Positions 59,455 to 64,000 of a DNA stretch of 64,000 nucleotides are shown in pieces. The stretch is from JBAZWV01 sp041660225 (GTDB lineage: Bacteria; Patescibacteriota; Patescibacteriia; 2-12-FULL-60-25), in the NCBI GenBank assembly GCA_041660225.1, contig JBAZWV010000003.1, positions 1-64,000 of the forward strand, read 5' to 3'. The first letter of the stretch is position 1, and each line of letters begins with the position of its first letter. Both the position numbers and the translations under genes were made by a program. The notes beneath the pieces were generated by a model that saw nothing but the letters and a program-made list of their open reading frames with translations, ran no database searches and was not told the origin of the DNA.

Positions 59455-60585
59455 ATGAAAATCGCATGCACGCAAGAAAATTTAGCACAGGGTCTTTCGA
59501 TGGTGAGTCACGCGACAACGAAGAACGTGAGCTTGCCTGTGCTCGGAAATGTTTTGCTGAAAACGGTGAACGGGAGCTTGCAGCTTTCCGCAACCAATCT
59601 TGAGATCGCGGTCGGATGTCTCGTACGGGGCAAGGTTGATGTCGAGGGCGAATATTCCGTGCCGGCGAAATTGTTGCAGGACTACGTTTCATTATTGCCG
59701 TCCGGAAAGGTTGATCTTGAATTGAAAGAAGATGGGCTCGAAGTCCGCTCAAACGGACAGGAGACGATTATTCGCGGAATGGCGGCGAGCGAGTTTCCGC
59801 TCCTCCCGAAACTCGCGAAGGGTGAAGGGTATCGATTGCCCGCCGAAGAGCTGAAGCGTGCGATCGGCCAGGTGGCATTTGCCGCTTCGACGTCGGAATC
59901 ACGCCCGGAGCTTACGGGTGTCTCGTGTGTCTTTGGTCCGGCCGAAGCGGGGTTCTGTGTGACGTTTGCTGCAACGGACTCATACCGCTTAGCCGAACGG
60001 CGCCTGATGCTTTCTGCAGCTGGGAAGGAATCGAAATGCATCGTGCCGACACGTTCCATGCTTGAGATCGCGCGTATCCTGTCGTCATACAAGGACGAGA
60101 TCGGAAGTGTCGAAGAAGCGGCGTGGGCGATGACAGAGAGCCAGCTTGTTGTGACCTTTGGGAACGTCGAGCTCGTGACCCGCCTTATCGAGGGTTCTTT
60201 TCCTCCGTATCAGGAGATCATCCCGAAAGGGTTTAAGACTGAAGCCTTGTTGCCTCGTACGGAGCTCCAGAAGGCCGTCAGAGCCGCGAGTCTGTTCTCT
60301 CGCCAGGGAATGTTCGATATTCACCTTTCGTTCGATCCTGCGACCGGTGCGGCCATCCAATCCGCGGATCAAGGAACGGGAAAGACGAAGTCGACCGTTG
60401 CAGGCGATATCAAAGGCGATGCAAATGCCGTCACGCTAAACTATCGTTATTTGAATGACGGACTCGCGGCCATGGGCGGCGACAAGGTGAATGTGGCCAT
60501 GATCGATGCCGGAAATCCGGTGTTGGTGTTGCCGGAGTCGGAAGCGGAAGGATATCGATACCTCGTGATGCCGATTCGTCAGTAA
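59455..60585 (+). CDS. dnaN: DNA polymerase III beta sliding clamp
   Basis: 376 residues, the usual clamp length, three repeated clamp folds: MKIACTQENLAQGLSMVSHATT, IIRGMAASEFPLLPKL, FAATDSYRLAERRL and the third-domain VTLNYRYLNDGLAAMGGDKV with the C-terminal YRYLVMPIRQ. Encircles DNA and tethers polymerase and repair proteins. Directly after dnaA. Confidence 0.97.
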   Translation: MKIACTQENLAQGLSMVSHATTKNVSLPVLGNVLLKTVNGSLQLSATNLEIAVGCLVRGKVDVEGEYSVPAKLLQDYVSLLPSGKVDLELKEDGLEVRSNGQETIIRGMAASEFPLLPKLAKGEGYRLPAEELKRAIGQVAFAASTSESRPELTGVSCVFGPAEAGFCVTFAATDSYRLAERRLMLSAAGKESKCIVPTRSMLEIARILSSYKDEIGSVEEAAWAMTESQLVVTFGNVELVTRLIEGSFPPYQEIIPKGFKTEALLPRTELQKAVRAASLFSRQGMFDIHLSFDPATGAAIQSADQGTGKTKSTVAGDIKGDANAVTLNYRYLNDGLAAMGGDKVNVAMIDAGNPVLVLPESEAEGYRYLVMPIRQ

Positions 60586-60603
60586 TCAGAAGGCTGAAAG
60601 AAA

Positions 60604-60634
60604 GAAAAAACGAGCCGAGGCTCGTTTTTTTTCT
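60604..60634. terminator. Bidirectional terminator
   Basis: AAAAAACGAGCC pairs with GGCTCGTTTTTT; serves dnaN and the converging PBP gene. Confidence 0.92.
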
Positions 60635-63496
60635 TTATTCGACGGTGACCATGATGCGGGGGCCGACAAGCTTAGATCCATCCTTGGCGGCGATGACGCC
60701 ATAGAGGTAATACTTGCCACTTGGCGGCGTGGTGTTCCACTTCACGTTCAGTTGAGATCCGTTCGGTGCGGATTCCGAGGCAACGAGACGGGTATCGCCG
60801 GTTTGCGTTTCCTCTTGGAAGAGCTCGATTCCTTGCACGTTTGCAGGCTCGGTCATCACGAGCCGGACGGTGACAGGGAACGAGGACGCGGAGATGCGGG
60901 ACCCGTTCGTGGGTGAATCGAGATAGATCGAGGCCGGAGCTGAATCGGCGACGAGATTTACCGTTACGATCGCCGTTGCGCGATTTCCCACGTCGTCGGT
61001 CGCCGTGATCGTGAGGTCGTGATAGCCGACCGCGACGGAGTTCGGAATGTGAAGCGTGAAGACTGGTTGGCTCCCCGGACTTGATCCGACCGAAATACCG
61101 TTCATGGATGCTTCGATGGCCGTGATGAGGCGCGGCGCGGTGACGGATACGGAGATGACCGGATTTCTTGAGTCGAGCGTGCCGTTTTGTGACGGCGACA
61201 GGATCACGATTTTGGGTTGGTTCTCCGGTGTATGTACATCATCTGTTTCGGTCGGCGGTGTCGACGTCGCATTCCAATTTTCTTTTACTGCCCAGGCCCG
61301 AACGGCAGCTTCCCAGTTTGTGTACTGCGGATCATCGGCGGGATTCGACGGTGCAGGACCGCGCGGATCATCCTTGTCGATGTACCAGAGCTCGGAGTGC
61401 GCGTCACGGAAGACGCGTTCCTCGACGAGTTCGGGCGGCGTGAATGCCGTTGCAAGCTTCCCCGTTACTTTATCGACTTTTATTTTCGCTTCAACGGCTC
61501 GTCCAAGCAGGATCTGCTTGTTCGTATCAGAGGGCGCGGGTTTGGTGAACGATTCCACGGGCATGTCTTTCGTTGCGCGGCGCATAAACGCCTGCCAGAT
61601 CGGAGCGGCGATCACAGAACCATCGGCGCCGCGCTTCATCTCGTCGTTATTCATGTTTCCGACCCATACGCCTGCAGCGATCTGGGGCGTGTACCCAACC
61701 GTCCAGGCATCATGAAAGTCATTGGTCGTGCCGGTCTTGGCGGCAACGGCGCGATCCGGAAGCGTGAGAAAGTTTTTGGTTCCGAACGTGAAGGCGCGCG
61801 CGTTGTTGTCGGAAAGAACATCGGTGAGTTGAAGCGCGACGTTCCGTTCCACAACTTCTTTGGGGTCTTCGGACTTCCATTCTTCAAGAATTTCGCCTTT
61901 TGAATCTTCCACTTTTAAGATGGAAACCATCGACGCCTGTTTGCCTTCGTTTGCGAACGCGGAATAGGCATGGACGTGCTCCAGAAGTTTCACTTCTCCC
62001 CCGCCAAGCACGAGCGCGAGGCCAAAGCGGGAGCGATCTCCGAACGTCGAATACCCAAGCTGCTCGGCGAAATCAAGAATGCGTCCGACACCGACGAGGT
62101 ACAGCATTTTTACGGCCGGAATGTTGAGCGACCCCTGAAGCGCCATGCGGGCAGAGACGGGACCGTTCTCTTTGAGGTTGTAGTTTTTCGGTTCGTAATC
62201 CTTGAGATCCGTTTTGAATTTCGTGTTCACATCCCAGAGCGTCATTTCCGGTGTGTAGCCCTTGAGAAACCCGGCGGCGTACACGATCGGCTTGAACGAT
62301 GAGCCCGGTTGGCGCGGACGAATGGTGACGTTTACCTGACCGTCCGTTTCTTCATCGAAGAAATCCTTCGATCCCACCATGGCGAGGATATGACCGGTCT
62401 TCGGATCGATTGCCGCGAGTCCACCATTGGTAAAGCCGTACTGCTTGCCGCGATCATCGACGCCTTTTTTCACTTCTTCTTCGGCGATCACCTGCATGTC
62501 GTAGCTCAAACTCGTCGTTACTTTCAATCCTCCCTGTTCGACACCGACTTGGCCGTATTTTTCGATGAGTTGTGCCTTCACGTAGTCCACGAAGTGCGGT
62601 GCTTTGATGTCACCGACTTTTTTCGGGACGAGTTTCGCAAGCGTATCAACCTTCTTGGCTTCTTCAGCCTGCTCACGCGTCACGTATCCCTGTTCCGCCA
62701 TCTGATCAAGGATGTAGTGCTGACGACCGACAAGACTTTTTCGATTATCACCTCTTGATCCGGTGCCGTAGGGGTTGTAGAGATCCGGTCCCTGCGGAAG
62801 CGCCGAGAGAAGCGCGCCTTCGTCTAACGTAAGATCCTTCGCCTGTTTGCCGAAGTAGCCGTGCGCAGCCGATTCGATGCCGTACATCGTCGAACCGTAC
62901 GGAACTTCGTTCAAGTACAGTTGGAGAATTTGATCCTTGGTATAGAGGCGTTCAATCTGAAGAGCGAGCACAATTTCTTTCAGTTTGCGTTCGTAGGAAC
63001 GTTCGGTTGTGAGAATCGCATTGCGAACGAATTGTTGCGTGAGTGTCGAGGTTCCTTTGATGCGTTGGCCTTTGGACAGGTTCACGACCACGGCGCGCAC
63101 GAGACCCTTCCAGTCGATTCCGCTGTGCGTATAAAAGTGTTTGTCTTCAATCGCAACCGTGGCCTGCGGCACGTACGTGGGCAGATCCTGAAGTTGGATG
63201 AGTGTGCGGTTTTCTTCGCCGTGAATCTCATACAAAAGCGTCTCGCCCGTACGGTCGAAGATTTTGGTCGACTGCGGGACGTTCCGATCGAGGAGTTTGT
63301 TCGGGTCTGGAAGCTCGCGGCTGTACCAGGCGAGTAGGATCGTAAACGTCAGGGCTCCCAGAATGGCTAAACCTCCTCCAATTGTCACCATCCACAAGAA
63401 AACCGTCTTCCAGCGAGGCTGGAGGCGGTGTTTTTTGCCTGAATGGCCGGGTTCCTCAGAACCGACCCCAAAAGACCTAAGATGACGGATGGGCAT
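60635..63496 (-). CDS. Class A penicillin-binding protein with C-terminal Ig-like domains
   Basis: Bifunctional peptidoglycan synthase. 953 residues: short cytoplasmic tail, one membrane helix (~32-56), GT51 transglycosylase (~90-265; AIEDKHFYTHSGIDWKGLVRA, GTSTLTQQFVRN, LYLNEVPYGS), then a transpeptidase with the SxxK serine (QPGSSFKPIVYAA), the SLN motif and KTGTT (AAKTGTTNDFHDAWTVGYTP). Residues ~740-950 are two Ig-like modules not needed for catalysis, perhaps surface-facing. Divergent from the 3D-like protein gene with overlapping promoters. Confidence 0.96.
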   Translation of the reverse strand: MPIRHLRSFGVGSEEPGHSGKKHRLQPRWKTVFLWMVTIGGGLAILGALTFTILLAWYSRELPDPNKLLDRNVPQSTKIFDRTGETLLYEIHGEENRTLIQLQDLPTYVPQATVAIEDKHFYTHSGIDWKGLVRAVVVNLSKGQRIKGTSTLTQQFVRNAILTTERSYERKLKEIVLALQIERLYTKDQILQLYLNEVPYGSTMYGIESAAHGYFGKQAKDLTLDEGALLSALPQGPDLYNPYGTGSRGDNRKSLVGRQHYILDQMAEQGYVTREQAEEAKKVDTLAKLVPKKVGDIKAPHFVDYVKAQLIEKYGQVGVEQGGLKVTTSLSYDMQVIAEEEVKKGVDDRGKQYGFTNGGLAAIDPKTGHILAMVGSKDFFDEETDGQVNVTIRPRQPGSSFKPIVYAAGFLKGYTPEMTLWDVNTKFKTDLKDYEPKNYNLKENGPVSARMALQGSLNIPAVKMLYLVGVGRILDFAEQLGYSTFGDRSRFGLALVLGGGEVKLLEHVHAYSAFANEGKQASMVSILKVEDSKGEILEEWKSEDPKEVVERNVALQLTDVLSDNNARAFTFGTKNFLTLPDRAVAAKTGTTNDFHDAWTVGYTPQIAAGVWVGNMNNDEMKRGADGSVIAAPIWQAFMRRATKDMPVESFTKPAPSDTNKQILLGRAVEAKIKVDKVTGKLATAFTPPELVEERVFRDAHSELWYIDKDDPRGPAPSNPADDPQYTNWEAAVRAWAVKENWNATSTPPTETDDVHTPENQPKIVILSPSQNGTLDSRNPVISVSVTAPRLITAIEASMNGISVGSSPGSQPVFTLHIPNSVAVGYHDLTITATDDVGNRATAIVTVNLVADSAPASIYLDSPTNGSRISASSFPVTVRLVMTEPANVQGIELFQEETQTGDTRLVASESAPNGSQLNVKWNTTPPSGKYYLYGVIAAKDGSKLVGPRIMVTVE

Positions 63497-63528
63497 AATA
63501 ATTTTTTCGCTCTGTTAAGCCAAAAAGA

Positions 63529-63557
63529 AGCATATAACCCTTGACAAGAACGGTCAA
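63529..63557 (-). promoter_or_regulatory. Promoter of the class A PBP gene
   Basis: Minus strand: TTGACC (plus 63552-63557), 17 nt, TATGCT (plus 63529-63534). Overlaps the divergent promoter at 63541-63569. Confidence 0.75.
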
Positions 63558-63569
63558 ATGTGATATTGT
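63541..63569 (+). promoter_or_regulatory. Promoter of the 63632 gene
   Basis: TTGACA (63541-63546), 17 nt, TATTGT (63564-63569). Its spacer contains the -35 of the divergent PBP promoter, so the two are likely mutually exclusive or co-regulated. Confidence 0.82.
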
Positions 63570-63575
63570 GCCGCG

Positions 63576-63631
63576 TCAGGTTTGAAAGCTAACCGCCGCC
63601 GTGGTGGGATTCAATCCCTGTCACCCAAACT
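63576..63631 (+). promoter_or_regulatory. Short structured leader of the 63632 gene
   Basis: About 56 nt with small hairpins: GGTT/AACC (63580-63592) and GGGAT-TCA-ATCCC (63606-63618) nested in GGTG/CACC (63604-63626). No obvious Shine-Dalgarno. Possibly a cis-regulatory element; no known riboswitch recognised. Confidence 0.4.
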
Positions 63632-64000
63632 ATGAATATCCTTACCAACGCCAAGCACGTGAGCCCCCAAGCCCGCCGTTTCATGGTGTTTCTGGCGCTT
63701 GTGGTGACTCTTACCTCTACCAATGTTCAGGCCGCTCAGGCCTCTGCCGTCCTTCCGACTGCCCCTTCGTGGGTAACGGAACAGACCGTTCAGGATGACG
63801 CTACGTCGAATCGTTCCCTTGTTATTCCGGCTTCGAAGCAGGCTGTCACGCAAATCGTGACCGAAGCCGCGAAGGCTAAGCCGGCCAAGAAGAAGTGGAA
63901 TACGACCAACGCTCCTGACCTTACGACGCCGGTCGAATATTCTAACGCGCCGGCGATCCGCACGATCAACGTGCCGGTCTCGGCCTATAACTCGGAGGTT
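63632..64000 (+). CDS. Secreted protein, probably 3D/RlpA-type (3' end missing)
   Basis: The first 123 codons are present and the frame runs off the window. An N-terminal signal segment (~17-36, FMVFLALVVTLTSTNVQAA) precedes a low-complexity, Ala/Lys/Thr-rich linker (~37-105, with AKAKPAKKKW), then the sequence turns to INVPVSAYNSEV. That last piece is how the 3D (Asp-Asp-Asp) double-psi beta-barrel domains of wall lytic proteins often start, so an RlpA/MltA-3D-like enzyme is likely, though the catalytic part is outside. Strong promoter; divergent from the class A PBP, which fits a cell-wall role. Confidence 0.7.
   Translation, partial: MNILTNAKHVSPQARRFMVFLALVVTLTSTNVQAAQASAVLPTAPSWVTEQTVQDDATSNRSLVIPASKQAVTQIVTEAAKAKPAKKKWNTTNAPDLTTPVEYSNAPAIRTINVPVSAYNSEV

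Noticed and set aside
1..64000. CRISPR arrays, insertion sequences, prophage
   Set aside because: No regularly spaced repeats, transposase genes or phage structural genes seen. The only mobile-type trace is the ORF6N remnant.
1..64000. Alternative genetic code (TGA as Gly)
   Set aside because: Several complete genes end at TGA at the expected family length, for example the Trm11-like gene and iscS-side genes, so TGA is a stop.

Overview
The window reads like a chromosomal stretch from a small-genome bacterium of the Candidate Phyla Radiation (Patescibacteria), perhaps near Uhrbacteria. This is inferred from gene style, not from a marker search. The support is: a dnaA/dnaN origin neighbourhood with rpmH-rnpA-yidD; many short orphan lipoproteins; ECF sigma plus anti-sigma-like membrane proteins; YkvA, GlsB/YeaQ, SPFH and NYN small proteins; little visible metabolism; and many genes whose -10 box lies only 6-9 nt before the ATG with no Shine-Dalgarno sequence (leaderless style). 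GC content looks to be in the mid-50s by eye. TGA is used as an ordinary stop, so this is genetic code 11, not the Gracilibacteria code. No CRISPR array, insertion sequence or prophage is visible.

Layout. 1-7.7 kb: ssb and rpsF, a large orphan coiled-coil membrane protein, a Trm11-like methyltransferase and two orphans with cyclic-nucleotide-binding-like folds. 7.8-9.9 kb: an Fe-S assembly operon (iscS-iscU-nfu-like) with a strong promoter overlapped by an inverted repeat. 9.9-13.4 kb: a copper module (CopA plus an HMA-SafE-cupredoxin fusion). 13.5-16.6 kb: a lipoprotein, a GT-C-like membrane protein and a host-attachment-family protein. 16.6-23.3 kb: an ECF sigma / anti-sigma-alpha-2-macroglobulin / MEMO-lipoprotein operon with nested dyads at its promoter. 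23.5-26.3 kb: a membrane-anchored pterin-dehydratase-like protein, an XRE regulator, and a CcdA plus TlpA/DipZ-like thiol redox pair.

26.3-35.1 kb: CCA-adding enzyme, small membrane and lipoproteins, an EEP-family phosphatase, a CarF/PEDS1-like desaturase (the plasmalogen-forming family), RecQ, and a secreted phosphodiester glycosidase. 35-37.3 kb: a slightly AT-richer stretch with a hydrolase and a GRDP-like protein. 37.5-42.4 kb: tRNA-His, an SPFH protein, an orphan, tRNA-Arg, a Xer recombinase and orphan lipoproteins. 42.5-47.5 kb: rpsO and pnp, normally neighbours, separated by about 2.4 kb carrying FHA, ORF6N-remnant, zinc-ribbon and NYN genes. 48.6-49.36 kb: no protein gene, but a strong promoter followed by about 650 nt with many stable hairpins (UUCG and GNRA loops), probably an unrecognised large structured RNA.

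49.4-56.8 kb: DksA/TraR-like protein, lspA, a lipoprotein, YifB/ComM, an M23-LysM endopeptidase, trigger factor, endonuclease IV and a DUF167 protein. 56.8-64 kb: yidD, rnpA and rpmH divergent from dnaA, then dnaN, with repeats between dnaA and dnaN that could be part of oriC. A class A penicillin-binding protein follows, divergent from a secreted protein, probably of the 3D/RlpA type, that runs off the window.

The genes together describe a cell with a built and remodelled peptidoglycan wall (PBP1A, M23, 3D-like protein, LspA for its many lipoproteins), its own Fe-S and copper handling, thiol redox chemistry, and a sigma-controlled envelope macroglobulin. The most novel items are the 48.7 kb RNA, the sigma-A2M-MEMO operon with its operator, the CarF-like desaturase, the twin 29-bp palindromes at 43.8 kb and the Fe-S promoter operator.
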